From the NCBI RefSeq assembly GCF_021233435.1, contig NZ_CP089468.1, positions 868,001 through 932,000 of the forward strand: DNA of 64,000 nucleotides, read 5' to 3'. This stretch comes from Halobacterium noricense. Its GTDB lineage: Archaea; Halobacteriota; Halobacteria; Halobacteriales; Halobacteriaceae. Positions 47,279-56,011 of the stretch are shown piece by piece (position 1 is the stretch's first letter; each line of letters starts with the position of its first letter). The translations under genes and the position numbers were made by a program. Under the pieces are notes generated by a model. That model ran no database searches. It was given only the letters and a program-made list of their open reading frames with translations, and was not told where the DNA came from.

Positions 47279-48777
47279 ACCAGTCCCCAGATGGCGTCGG
47301 CGCTGTTCTGTGCGCCCCGCACCATCGCGTCGGTGACCGCGCCGACGCTGTCGAAGGGGCCGCCGATAAGCGGCAAGACGACGAACGGGAACAGCACGCT
47401 CGCGACGATGCTGCCGATGTTCGTCATCGCGACGACCGCGATGAGCCGGAACAGCGGCACGTCTATCATCTGCCCGAGCAGGTCCCGAATCGGCGTCTCC
47501 TGGTCGTCCATGAGTTCGTTCAGCGTGCCGATGTCGGCGACCCGCACGGAGAGGTAGCGCAGTTCGACGTAGCCCGTGAACCAGCCCGGCGCGAGCAGCG
47601 GGTTGACGCTCGTCAGCCACGCCACCGCGCCGCCGACGCCCGCGCTCGTCCAGTGGGCGCCCGCGAACTTCGCGGCCCCCATCGAGATTATCCCGTTGAA
47701 CAGAAACCACGCGCCGAACACCTGCAGGAGCACCGTGTTGTCCACGCCCGCCATCACCAGCAGGACGAAGAAGGCGAGGAAGCCGACCGTAATCAGCAGG
47801 CCGAACAGCCGCGCGACCGAGAAGCGCTTGCTCTGCGTGCCGGTCAGCGACTCCATCGGCGGCAGGTCCTCGGGGTGGTCGAGGTAGTGCTCGACGCCCT
47901 CGCGGTGGCCCGCGCCCAGCACCGCGACGACGTGTTTGCCCTGCGCGCGCAGCGCGACGAGGTTGTGCGCGATGTAGGCGTCACGCTCGTCGATGAGCGC
48001 CTGTGCGCCAGCGGGGCTGAACCGCCGGAACTCCTCCATCATCGCCGATACCACGTCCGCGTCCGTGAGGTCGTCCATCGAGAACTCCTCGACGTCCTCG
48101 GGTTCGGCGCGCGCGAACAGCACGACGAACACCGCGCCGAACACGAACGCGCCGACGCCCGCGAACAGCACGGCCTCCGCCAGGCCCGACAGCACGACCA
48201 GCGCCGTCTCCACGACGCCGATTGTCGCGGGTGGCGGCGGCAGCAGGAACGGGCCGGCGACGAACTCCGCGCCGACGCCGACGACGAAGCCGACGAACGC
48301 GCCGAAGCCGAGCCCGAGCGTCCGGCTGTCGGTGACGCCCAACGCGAGTTCGCCGACCAGCCTGAGTTTCTCGACGCCGGTCATGCGCGCCCAGAAGCGC
48401 TGAATCGTCACCTGGATGTCGCGGTCGACGAGCGCGACGTCCGCGCCGATGCGCTCGGCGGCGTCGATGCCCGCCTTCATGTCCGCGCCCGGCTCGATGC
48501 CGAACTTGTCGCCGAGGCGCTGCTGGACGTACGACAGCAGCCAGTACGCCAGGAACTGGAACGCCATGCTCCCTTTCAGGAGGTCGCTGGCGTCGAGGTC
48601 CTCGGGCGCGTCGCCCTGCATCTGCCGGTAGCGGCCCTCGTCTAACTCGACGGCGACCGTGTCCGGGTTCTCCGCCTCGACGACCCGCTCGACCTCCTCG
48701 ACGCTGTCCGCGGAGACGTGGGCGGTCCCGACGACCCGAACGGAGCCCTCGCGGGTCGCCGCGGATTCCTCGCTCAT
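47272..48777 (-). CDS. TraB/PrgY-family membrane protein
   Basis: A 501-residue protein. The N-terminal TraB domain has VVGTAHVSADSVEEV near residue 14, VAVELDEGRY near 40 and a second conserved VLGAGHREGV near 275; the His and Glu residues may form a metal site. From about 145 on there are several hydrophobic helices, including a paired segment before the GAGH motif and four or more after it. PrgY blocks peptide-pheromone activity in Enterococcus, and the archaeal role is not known. ATG 48777 is favoured over further upstream starts. Its overlap with the M50 protease suggests a shared pathway. Confidence 0.82.
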   Translation of the reverse strand: MSEESAATREGSVRVVGTAHVSADSVEEVERVVEAENPDTVAVELDEGRYRQMQGDAPEDLDASDLLKGSMAFQFLAYWLLSYVQQRLGDKFGIEPGADMKAGIDAAERIGADVALVDRDIQVTIQRFWARMTGVEKLRLVGELALGVTDSRTLGLGFGAFVGFVVGVGAEFVAGPFLLPPPPATIGVVETALVVLSGLAEAVLFAGVGAFVFGAVFVVLFARAEPEDVEEFSMDDLTDADVVSAMMEEFRRFSPAGAQALIDERDAYIAHNLVALRAQGKHVVAVLGAGHREGVEHYLDHPEDLPPMESLTGTQSKRFSVARLFGLLITVGFLAFFVLLVMAGVDNTVLLQVFGAWFLFNGIISMGAAKFAGAHWTSAGVGGAVAWLTSVNPLLAPGWFTGYVELRYLSVRVADIGTLNELMDDQETPIRDLLGQMIDVPLFRLIAVVAMTNIGSIVASVLFPFVVLPLIGGPFDSVGAVTDAMVRGAQNSADAIWGLVW

Positions 48778-48894
48778 TACGTCCACGTTAGTTGTGGCGG
48801 CCTTACGCTTGTCGGATGGGCGACGTACCGGCCGCTGTCCGGGGTTCGCCCCCACTCGGAAGCATTCAAGCCGCCCCGCCCAGAACCACGAGGC

Positions 48895-49350
48895 ATGAGC
48901 GAGACGGCGCGCCTGATGGACTCCTACACGGAGATGACGGAACTGCTGTTGCCCAACGACACGAACAACCTCGGCCGCGCGCTCGGTGGCGCGGTCCTGC
49001 ACTGGATGGACATCTGCGCGGCCATCGCGTCGATGCGGTTCTCCGGCCGACAGTGCGTCACTGCCTCCATGGACCACGTCGACTTCATCGCGCCCATCGA
49101 GATGGGCGAGGTCGCGGTCGTGGAGGCGTTCGTCTTCGACGTCGGCCAGTCCAGCATCGAGGTGAAAGTCGAAGTCCGCGCCGAGGACCCCGTGGAGGGC
49201 ACGGAGCGCAAGACCACGACGTCGTTTTTCACGTTCGTCGCGCTCGACGACGACGGCAAGCCCACCGAGGTGCCGCGGCTGGCCTGCGACACGGAGGCCG
49301 AGGCGGCGCTCCGGCAGGACGCCCTCGACGCCCACGCCGAACAGCAGTAA
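48895..49350 (+). CDS. Acyl-CoA thioesterase, hotdog fold (YciA/BFIT type)
   Basis: A 151-residue single hotdog-domain thioesterase. The catalytic region NNLGRALGGAVLHWMDICAAIAS and the helix after it are typical, with Asn and Asp as likely active residues, and VDFIAPIEMGEVAVVEAFV forms the central strands. It hydrolyses acyl-CoA, with chain length unknown. The start is ATG at 48895, divergent from the TraB gene by 117 bases. It ends one base before the histidine kinase gene on the other strand. Confidence 0.87.
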   Translation: MSETARLMDSYTEMTELLLPNDTNNLGRALGGAVLHWMDICAAIASMRFSGRQCVTASMDHVDFIAPIEMGEVAVVEAFVFDVGQSSIEVKVEVRAEDPVEGTERKTTTSFFTFVALDDDGKPTEVPRLACDTEAEAALRQDALDAHAEQQ

Positions 49351-51027
49351 TCAGTCGAGGCGCGGCACGTCGAGCGTGACGACCGCGCCGGTCGGCTCGT
49401 TGTCCGCGAACGTCACGTGCCCGCCCGCGATGTCCGTCCCCCAGTGAATCAGCCAGAGGCCGAGCCCGCTGGCGTGGTCGAGTTGCGTCTCCGTCCCCCG
49501 CTGTAGCACTTCGTACTCGCCCTCGTGGATGCCGGGGCCGTTGTCGGCGACGCGAATCTGCACGCGGCCGTCGTGCGTTTCGACGCTGATGTTCACGCAC
49601 GCGTTCTCGTTCGTGTTGTGCTCGGCGGCGTTTTCGAGGGCGTTCCAGACGACGGGGCCGAGCGTGGCCGGCACGCGACAGTCCGCGGGGAACTCGGCGA
49701 CGTCGACGGTCACCCCGGGGAACGCGTCGCGGAGCCGCTCGACGCGGCCGTCGAGCAGTTCCCGGACACTGACCGGCCGTGTCGGCTCCTGCTCGCGTTC
49801 GAGGAGGTCGATGATGACCCGGGCCTTCTCCCCGAGCCCCGCGATTCTGGACGCGCGCTGCTCCACGATGTCCACGGCCTCGCGCTCCTCGTCCGTGTCG
49901 ACGGACAGCTGGCCCACGTAGCCGAGAATCATCTGGGTGTCGGTGCGGATGTTGTGGCGGAACGCGCGGTTCAGCACCTCCAGTCGTTGCTTCTGCCGGA
50001 AGTACCGGCTGACGTCGTGGAGCGTGACGACGCGCCCGATGAGCCGGTCGCGGACGTCGTGGATGGGCGTCACCGAGACGTCGAACGGCGTATCGTCGCC
50101 GTCGACGGCGATTGTGACGTGCTCCGGCCGGCACTCGCCGTCGAGCGGGCCCAGCGACGGCAGCATCGACGCCACCGACTCGCCGATGGCGTCGTAGCGC
50201 GACCGCCCCAGCAGCGGCTCCGCGCTCTCGTTGGCGTCCACGACGTAGCCGTGCCTGTCGACGACGACGGCGGCGTCGTCCATCCGCTCGAAGACGAGCC
50301 GGCGCGCCCGCCAGTTCGGGGCGGGGCTCGCGCCGAACAGCTGGAACTGCGTGAGCGCGCCGAGGAACGCCACGCCCGTGACGGCGAACGCGATGGGTGT
50401 GGGGTCGAATTCGGGGAGCGGGAGCATGCCCGCGACGGAGAGGACGTTCGTCACCCACGGCGTCAGCGACCCGAACAGCAAGGCGGTGCTCTGCCCGCGG
50501 AACAGCACCGCGTTGCTCCGAATCAGGTCGACGAGTGGGACGAACCCGAGCACGCCGAGCACGTACGTGTACGCCGCGACGACCCAGTACCACGGCCCGC
50601 CGGTGCGGTGGAGCAACACGAGGTCGCCGTACGAGACGACGCTCGTCGAACGGTAGAGCAGGTCGTGGGACCCGCTGGTCGCCGCCAGCACCACCGTCAC
50701 CGCGGGGATGACGGCGAGCACCGCGACCACGTGCGAGCGGACGTACTCGTCGCGGCCGGTGTACGCAAGCGCGAACAACAGCCACGCCAGTGGGATGACG
50801 ACGACGCCGACCCACTGGACGTCCGACCACAGCAGCTTCCGCGCGAGCGAGTCGGCCTGCAGTTCGAACACCAGAAACGCCGTCCACCAGCCGACCCCGC
50901 CGAGCATGAGCACGAGCGCGGACGCGCCCGGTTCCGGCCGCTCGCGCCACGCGAGCAGCCCGGCGGCGAAGCTGACCGCGATGCTGACCAGCAGGACCAC
51001 GGTCAGGAGTTCGAGGAGCGCGACCAC
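49351..51027 (-). CDS. Membrane sensor histidine kinase with 7TM and PAS domains
   Basis: A 558-residue sensor. Seven N-terminal helices (about 1-225) resemble the 7TM histidine-kinase input domain. A PAS domain follows (about 240-350, RMDDAAVVVDRHGYVVDANESAE). The phosphoacceptor region is NRAFRHNIRTDTQMILGY with His near 373, typical of haloarchaeal kinases. The ATPase has NALENAAEHN, DNGPGI and GLGLWLIHWG. No response regulator is adjacent, which is common for this group. The start is GTG at 51027, fixed by a TATA box 28 bases upstream. Confidence 0.9.
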   Translation of the reverse strand: MVALLELLTVVLLVSIAVSFAAGLLAWRERPEPGASALVLMLGGVGWWTAFLVFELQADSLARKLLWSDVQWVGVVVIPLAWLLFALAYTGRDEYVRSHVVAVLAVIPAVTVVLAATSGSHDLLYRSTSVVSYGDLVLLHRTGGPWYWVVAAYTYVLGVLGFVPLVDLIRSNAVLFRGQSTALLFGSLTPWVTNVLSVAGMLPLPEFDPTPIAFAVTGVAFLGALTQFQLFGASPAPNWRARRLVFERMDDAAVVVDRHGYVVDANESAEPLLGRSRYDAIGESVASMLPSLGPLDGECRPEHVTIAVDGDDTPFDVSVTPIHDVRDRLIGRVVTLHDVSRYFRQKQRLEVLNRAFRHNIRTDTQMILGYVGQLSVDTDEEREAVDIVEQRASRIAGLGEKARVIIDLLEREQEPTRPVSVRELLDGRVERLRDAFPGVTVDVAEFPADCRVPATLGPVVWNALENAAEHNTNENACVNISVETHDGRVQIRVADNGPGIHEGEYEVLQRGTETQLDHASGLGLWLIHWGTDIAGGHVTFADNEPTGAVVTLDVPRLD

Positions 51028-51050
51028 TGGTGTTCGCGAGAGTGTGCGCC

Positions 51051-51058
51051 ATCCTAAA
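51051..51058 (-). promoter_or_regulatory. TATA box of the histidine kinase gene
   Basis: CTTTTAGG on the minus strand is about 28 bases before GTG 51027. It supports a leaderless message with a GTG start. Confidence 0.5.
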
Positions 51059-51108
51059 AGCCGTGCCGTCCCGCGAAGGTTGCGGTCCTCGTGGCGACCC
51101 AGTCGCGG

Positions 51109-52032
51109 TTATCCGAGGGCGACCAGGGAGAGCACGGCGCCGACGACGACGTATTCGAGTTCGGGCGCGACGGTCAGCCACGCGCGGTCGGCGTAGCGCG
51201 CCAGCAGGCTCGTGACGACCAGCGAGTAGACGAGGCCGACGCCGAGCGCGAGCGCGACCGACACCGAGAGGTAGCCGGCAGCCAGGGCGTACGCGAGGAC
51301 TGCGGCGGTAATCGCGTCGACGGCGTAGAGGACGAGTCGCGTCCGTTCGAGGCCGAGCACCACGGGAAGCGTGCGGACGCCGGCCTCCCGGTCGCCCTCG
51401 CGGTCGCGGACGTTCGGGAGCTCGGTGTCGACGAACGACCGCAGGAAGAAGTACGCGAACACGAGCGCGACGGCGGGCGTCACGCCGCCGTCGGCGAACG
51501 CCACTGGCAGGAACGTCAGCGACACCGCCCACGCCAGCGCGACGACGGCCGTGTTGACGACGAGAACGTCCTTCAGCCGGCAGAAGCGCGAGCCGAGCTG
51601 CGGCAGCCAGTCGCTGGCGTACAGCACCCAGAACGCGCCGGGGAGCAGCGCCAGTGCCAGCGCCAGCGGACCGCCGAGCATCGCGAGCGCGATGGCGAGT
51701 CCGTACGCGAGCGCCGCTGCGACGTACAAGACGTCTTCGTGCCGGCGCACGAACGCGGCCTGCTCGGGTTTGTCGACGGCGTCGTCGTCGACGTCGGCGA
51801 TGCGGTCGTTCGCGTAGACGGCGAACGTAATCAGGCCGACGACGGCGGGTGCGGGGCTCAGCGGCAGTGACAGCACCGCCATCGCGATGCCGACTTCGAT
51901 GACCGTGACCACCGAGAGGTACGCCGAACTGTACAACAGAACCGTCCAGAGGTGTTTCGCGCGAGCGAGCTGTGCGACAAACCACGTCGAGTCGCCGGAG
52001 AGCGCCGCCCGGCAGTGTTGTTTCCGTGACAT
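51109..52032 (-). CDS. UbiA-family prenyltransferase
   Basis: A 307-residue membrane prenyltransferase with about eight or nine helices. The two Asp-rich Mg-diphosphate sites are NDRIADVDDDAVD near residue 75 and the second NVRDREGDREAGVRTLPV near 208. The family makes quinones, archaeal ether lipids and, in haloarchaea, C50 carotenoids through lycopene elongase. No carotenoid, quinone or lipid gene is adjacent, so the acceptor is open. The N-terminal 30 residues are polar. The promoter region upstream (52090-52140) is unusually AT-rich. Confidence 0.85.
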   Translation of the reverse strand: MSRKQHCRAALSGDSTWFVAQLARAKHLWTVLLYSSAYLSVVTVIEVGIAMAVLSLPLSPAPAVVGLITFAVYANDRIADVDDDAVDKPEQAAFVRRHEDVLYVAAALAYGLAIALAMLGGPLALALALLPGAFWVLYASDWLPQLGSRFCRLKDVLVVNTAVVALAWAVSLTFLPVAFADGGVTPAVALVFAYFFLRSFVDTELPNVRDREGDREAGVRTLPVVLGLERTRLVLYAVDAITAAVLAYALAAGYLSVSVALALGVGLVYSLVVTSLLARYADRAWLTVAPELEYVVVGAVLSLVALG

Positions 52033-52190
52033 CGTTCGGTCGTCAGGTCGGCAACAGCAGCCACCAGTCTGACGTGCGAACAGACCGTCTATAGCGGCTT
52101 AGTTTTACGTTCATTTTATCATCTATCAAATGTGAAAATACGGTAGCCCACAGGCTTATCCGCGCTGTCGCCGTCTGTTCGACCACGACG

Positions 52191-52304
52191 ATGACAGGCG
52201 TCAAACAAGACCGTGTCGAGGGGGTCGAGCAGGCAGCCGACCGCGTGACGAACCTCCTGGCTGGGGGGACCGCGAGGGTGAGTGACCGTGGAGGGAAACG
52301 ATGA
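52191..52304 (+). CDS. Possible 37-residue protein upstream of a small conserved gene
   Basis: ATG 52191 opens a 37-codon frame (MTGVKQDRVEGVEQAADRVT...) whose TGA overlaps the ATG of the next gene as ATGA, the usual coupling signal in this genome. The peptide is amphipathic and not recognised. CTTATCC at about 52156-52162 is a candidate TATA box about 30 bases upstream. This start and overlap favour translation, but similarity evidence is absent. Confidence 0.45.
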   Translation: MTGVKQDRVEGVEQAADRVTNLLAGGTARVSDRGGKR

Positions 52305-52606
52305 CTGAACACGCGAAGAACCTCCTGCGGAAGATCGACGAAGCGGCCGTGGAGGCCCTCGACGTCGCGGACCGCGAGCAGGCCAAGCAGAAGGGCGGCT
52401 CCCAGCGCGAGGCCTACGAGAAGGGACTGAACGAGGTCGAACGCATCGCCGGGCGGGCGCAGGCCCGCGAACTCGCGGAGTGGATTCAGGACCAGATACA
52501 GGAGCGCGAGACGTTCCCCTCCGCCCGCGAAGTCCGCAACCACGGCGCGCAGATCTGCCGGAAGAGCGGCCACGACGTCTCGACGAACGACTGGCTGGGC
52601 GCGTAG
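52301..52606 (+). CDS. Conserved small helical protein, unknown function
   Basis: A 101-residue, strongly helical, charged protein (AKNLLRKIDEAAVEALDVADREQAK, then GLNEVERIAGRAQARELAEWIQDQIQE) ending in RKSGHDVSTNDWLGA. I know no function. Its ATG at 52301 overlaps the preceding 37-codon frame. The acidic, codon-biased composition matches neighbouring real genes. Confidence 0.7.
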   Translation: MTEHAKNLLRKIDEAAVEALDVADREQAKQKGGSQREAYEKGLNEVERIAGRAQARELAEWIQDQIQERETFPSAREVRNHGAQICRKSGHDVSTNDWLGA

Positions 52607-52654
52607 CGGTCGGCGACGCGCAGGCTTTTCCCCGCCGACTACCTACTCCTGGCC

Positions 52655-53104
52655 ATGGCTCTCGACGCGCCCGCGCCCGACCCGCCGGAGTTGGAGGGCG
52701 ACCCCGACGAGTACGACGACGTCACCGTCCAGGGCACCGACTACCACCGCGACGACCTTCAAGAGTTCCTGGAGGACGGCGCGTGGGCGGAAGCCTTCGA
52801 GACGTGGGCGGCGGAGACGGAGTTGACCCGTGAAGCGTTCGACATCGCCGTCGACCTGGGGATGTTCGACCGCTTCGACTTCTTCTGGGACGATTTCGCC
52901 GACCGCGTGGGCTACCACGCGCCCGGGCTCCCGGAGAACTGGCGCGAGCGCAACATCCACCCGGAACTGAACTCCTGGGAGACCGTCTCGGCCATCAACG
53001 CGTCGCTGGCGGAGCTCGGCGCGGAAGCCTCCCGGCTGCTCAAGGCTGAGTACGTCGACTGGGAGGCCGAGTACGACGCGCCCGACGACCTGCCGGACTT
53101 CTAA
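52655..53104 (+). CDS. Conserved acidic protein, unknown function
   Basis: A 149-residue soluble protein with very low pI, rich in Asp, Glu, Trp and Phe (DLGMFDRFDFFWDDFADRVGYHAPGLPENW). No known domain is visible. It follows the small helical gene by 48 bases in the same direction and is terminated by a CTTTTTGCT-type repeat. Its haloarchaeal composition supports a real gene. Confidence 0.72.
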   Translation: MALDAPAPDPPELEGDPDEYDDVTVQGTDYHRDDLQEFLEDGAWAEAFETWAAETELTREAFDIAVDLGMFDRFDFFWDDFADRVGYHAPGLPENWRERNIHPELNSWETVSAINASLAELGAEASRLLKAEYVDWEAEYDAPDDLPDF

Positions 53105-53108
53105 CGCA

Positions 53109-53265
53109 CTTTTTGCTCTGCGTGAGGCGCGCTTTGCGCGCCTCACTCGGCAAAAACTTGCGGAAAAAGCGCTTCGTCCTCCCTACGGTCGTCCTCGCGC
53201 CGCCGCTCGCGCGCTACACGCGCTCGCGGCGTGACCTTACCCTAACTACCGCTTTCTTCGTGGTT
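53109..53265. repeat. Intergenic hairpin repeat between convergent genes (CTTTTTGCT type, copy 2)
   Basis: Five bases after the preceding stop come CTTTTTGCT, a triloop hairpin at 53122-53146 with 11-base perfect arms (GTGAGGCGCGC) around TTT, then GGCAAAAAC and GGAAAAAGCGCTTCGTCCTCCCT-like sequence. The order and spacing match copy 1 at 29645. It lies between convergent genes (149-residue protein and gatA). No gene is visible in the rest of the gap. Confidence 0.6.
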
Positions 53266-54537
53266 TCAGTCCTCGACCGCCGCGGCAGCGTTGATAATCG
53301 TCTCCTCGCCGAACGCCGGGCCGACGAGCTGGAGGCCAACTGGGAGGCCGTCGGCTTCGCCCGCCGGCACCGAGATGGCGGGGAGGTTGGCGAGGTTCAC
53401 GGGCGTCGTGTTCGCGTCCGCGAGGTACATCTTCAGCGGGTCGTCGAGGCTCTCGCCGAGCTTCGGCGGTAGAATCGGCATCGTCGGGGACGCGAGCACG
53501 TCGACGTCCTCGAACGCCTCGTCGAAGTCCTGTTTCACCCACGCGCGGGCCTCCTGTGCTTGCTTGTAGTACTTGTCGTGGTAGCCCGCCGAAAGCGCGT
53601 ACGTCCCGAGGAGGATGCGGCGCTTGACCTCGTCGCCGAAGCCCTCCGAGCGCGCCTTCGCGAACGACTCGTTCCAGTTGCCCTCGTAGCCACCAGAATG
53701 GCCGTACCGGACGCCGTCGAACCGCGCCAGATTCGAGGACGCCTCCGACATCGCGATGACGTAGTACGCCGCGACCGCGTACTCCGCCGAGGGGAGACTG
53801 ACTTCCTCGACCGTCGCGCCCTGCTCGCGGAGGTCTTCGATTGTCGCGTCGAACGTCTCCACGACCGCGTCCTCGGCACCCTCCACGAGTTCCGTGGGGA
53901 CGCCGATGGTGAGGCCCTCGACGTCGCCGTCGGCGGCGCTCGCGAAGTCCGTGTCAGCGCCCTCCTCTCGGGTGGTGCCGTCGTTCTCGTCGGGGCCCGC
54001 AACGACGTCCAGCAGCGCCGCGGCGTCCTCGACGGTCGGCGCGATGGGGCCTATCTGTTCGAGGCTGTTCGCGTACGCGACCAGGCCGTACCGGGAGACG
54101 AGCCCGTACGTCGGCTTGATGCCGACGACGCCGCAGAAGGCGGCGGGACACCGAATCGAACCACCGGTGTCCGTCCCGAGCGCGAGGTCGGCGTCTCCCG
54201 CCGCGACCGCCGCCGCGCTGCCGCCCGAGGAGCCACCTGGGACGTAGTCCTCGTCGACCGGGTTCTTCGTCGCGCCGAAGTACGACGTCTCCGTGGTCGT
54301 CCCCATCCCGAACTCGTCCATGTTCGTCTTTCCGGGGATGGTCGCGCCCGCGTCCTTCAGGCGCTCGACGACGGTGGCGTCGTACGGCGGCACGTACGCT
54401 TCGAGCATCTTCGACCCACAGGTCGTGCGGACGCCCTCGGTGGAGATGTTGTCCTTGACGGCGACGGTCTTCCCGGCGAGCGGGCCGTCCCCGCTGCCCT
54501 CGATGACGTCCTCGGTGATGTACGCGTTCAGGCTCAT
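53266..54537 (-). CDS. gatA: Glu-tRNA(Gln)/Asp-tRNA(Asn) amidotransferase subunit A
   Basis: The amidase subunit that releases ammonia from glutamine for transamidation of mischarged tRNA, 423 residues. The amidase triad is Lys28 in VAVKDNIST, with the cis-Ser and nucleophilic Ser in the Gly/Ser-rich GGSSGGSAAAVAAGDADLAL and GTDTGGSIRCPAAF. The start is ATG at 54537, sharing TAATG with gatC. The family is normally 450-490 residues, so this one is compact. The gatB gene is not in the window. Confidence 0.93.
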   Translation of the reverse strand: MSLNAYITEDVIEGSGDGPLAGKTVAVKDNISTEGVRTTCGSKMLEAYVPPYDATVVERLKDAGATIPGKTNMDEFGMGTTTETSYFGATKNPVDEDYVPGGSSGGSAAAVAAGDADLALGTDTGGSIRCPAAFCGVVGIKPTYGLVSRYGLVAYANSLEQIGPIAPTVEDAAALLDVVAGPDENDGTTREEGADTDFASAADGDVEGLTIGVPTELVEGAEDAVVETFDATIEDLREQGATVEEVSLPSAEYAVAAYYVIAMSEASSNLARFDGVRYGHSGGYEGNWNESFAKARSEGFGDEVKRRILLGTYALSAGYHDKYYKQAQEARAWVKQDFDEAFEDVDVLASPTMPILPPKLGESLDDPLKMYLADANTTPVNLANLPAISVPAGEADGLPVGLQLVGPAFGEETIINAAAAVED

Positions 54538-54812
54538 TACGACACCTTCGGGCCCTTGAAGCGGCCGTCCTCGCTGTCGTCGGCGTTCCGCAGCGCTTCC
54601 TCCTGGCTCAGGCTCTGCTCGACCTCGTCGCTGCGCATCACGTTCACGAGGTCGGGTTCGGCCTCGACTTCGGGCACCTCGTCGAGTGCTTCGAAGTGTT
54701 CGAGGATGTCGCCGAACTGGTCGGCGAACTGCGCGCGCTCCTCGTCGTCGAGGTCCACGCGCGCGAGGTCCGCGACGTGCTCGACCTCGTCGGCGTCCAC
54801 AGAATCGCTCAT
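54537..54812 (-). CDS. gatC: Glu-tRNA(Gln)/Asp-tRNA(Asn) amidotransferase subunit C
   Basis: A 91-residue accessory subunit that stabilises GatA-GatB. It has the family pattern VEHVADLARVDLDDEERAQFADQFGDILEHFEALDEV and the C-terminal LRNADDSEDGRFKGPKV. Its stop overlaps the gatA start by one base, giving coupled translation. It is divergent from tfb across a 169-base region that holds both promoters. Confidence 0.93.
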   Translation of the reverse strand: MSDSVDADEVEHVADLARVDLDDEERAQFADQFGDILEHFEALDEVPEVEAEPDLVNVMRSDEVEQSLSQEEALRNADDSEDGRFKGPKVS

Positions 54813-54981
54813 GTCTCCGGAATTGCGCGTGCCGTCGGTAAGCGTTTCGATGCCCCATGGCACCCGTTCTGTGTGGGGATTTCTGCCACAGTCCTTTTGT
54901 GCGGTCGGCCCTACTCTGTTACACGTATTAGACGTTTTCTCGACCACAGAACCCGCCCACAGCTCCCATCCCACAGCCCCC

Positions 54982-55965
54982 ATGAGTGACACCACGCGAA
55001 CCCGCGAGAAGCGCGAGGAAGCCGAGAGCGAGAGCGAGGAGTCCACAGAGGAGGTCGACGCCGACCTCCACTGCCCCGAGTGCGGCGGCCGCCTCGTCGT
55101 CGACGAGGAGCGCGGCGAGACGGTCTGCGAGGACTGCGGGCTCGTCGTCGAGGAGGAGACCATCGACCGCGGGCCCGAGTGGCGCGCGTTCGGCAGCGAG
55201 GAGAGCGACCAGAAGTCCCGCGTCGGCGCGCCCACCACGAATCTGATGCACGACAAGGGATTGTCGACGAACATCGGCTGGCAGGACAAGGACGCCTACG
55301 GCAACAGCCTCTCCAGCCGCCAGCGCCAGAAGATGCAGCGGCTCCGCAAGTGGAACGAGCGCTTCCGTACGCGCACCTCGAAGGAACGCAATCTGAAGCA
55401 AGCCCTCGGCGAAATCGAGCGGATGGCCTCCGCGCTCGGTCTCCCGAAGAACGTCCGCGAGACAGCCTCCGTCATCTATCGCCGCGCGCTCAACGACGAC
55501 CTGCTCCCCGGCCGCAGCATCGAGGGCGTCGCCACGAGCGCGCTGTACGCGGCCGCGCGGCAGGCGGGCGCACCCCGCAGTCTCGACGAGGTGGCGAACG
55601 TCAGCCGCGTCGAACGGGACGAAATCGCGCGCACCTACCGCTACGTCGCCCGCGAACTCGGCCTCGAAGTCGCGCCCACGGACCCCGCCAGCTACGTCCC
55701 GCGGTTCTGCTCGGAACTCGGGCTCTCCGACGAAGTCGAGCGCCGCGCTCGCGACCTTCTGGAGAGCGCCGAAAAGGCAGGCCTCTACTCAGGGAAATCC
55801 CCGGTCGGGCTCGCGGCTGCGGCCGTCTACGCCGCCAGCCTCCTCGTGGACGAACGCATCACGCAGAGTCAGGTCAGCGACGTCGCAAACGTCAGCGAAG
55901 TCACCATCCGCAACCGCTACCACGAGATTCTGGAGGCCGGCGGCGAGGCGAACGTCGAAGCCTGA
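54982..55965 (+). CDS. tfb: Transcription initiation factor IIB (TFB)
   Basis: Bridges TBP-bound promoters and RNA polymerase. It has 327 residues. The acidic N-terminal tail leads to a zinc ribbon with CPEC (31-34) and CEDC (49-52), then the B-reader GPEWRAFGSEESDQKSRVGAP, and two cyclin folds (about 135-220 and 230-320). The second cyclin fold ends in the recognition helix QVSDVANVSEVTIRNRY. Haloarchaea carry several TFB paralogues with different promoter sets, and which one this is cannot be read from sequence alone. The start is ATG at 54982. Confidence 0.95.
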   Translation: MSDTTRTREKREEAESESEESTEEVDADLHCPECGGRLVVDEERGETVCEDCGLVVEEETIDRGPEWRAFGSEESDQKSRVGAPTTNLMHDKGLSTNIGWQDKDAYGNSLSSRQRQKMQRLRKWNERFRTRTSKERNLKQALGEIERMASALGLPKNVRETASVIYRRALNDDLLPGRSIEGVATSALYAAARQAGAPRSLDEVANVSRVERDEIARTYRYVARELGLEVAPTDPASYVPRFCSELGLSDEVERRARDLLESAEKAGLYSGKSPVGLAAAAVYAASLLVDERITQSQVSDVANVSEVTIRNRYHEILEAGGEANVEA

Positions 55966-56011
55966 CGCTCCGGGAGCGTAACCCCTATCCGCCGCGTCGC
56001 GAACCTCCGCT

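Noticed and set aside
53560-55965. An 801-codon frame that would extend TFB far upstream
   Set aside because: The added part is antisense to gatA and gatC. TFB itself begins at 54982 with a normal zinc-ribbon N-terminus.
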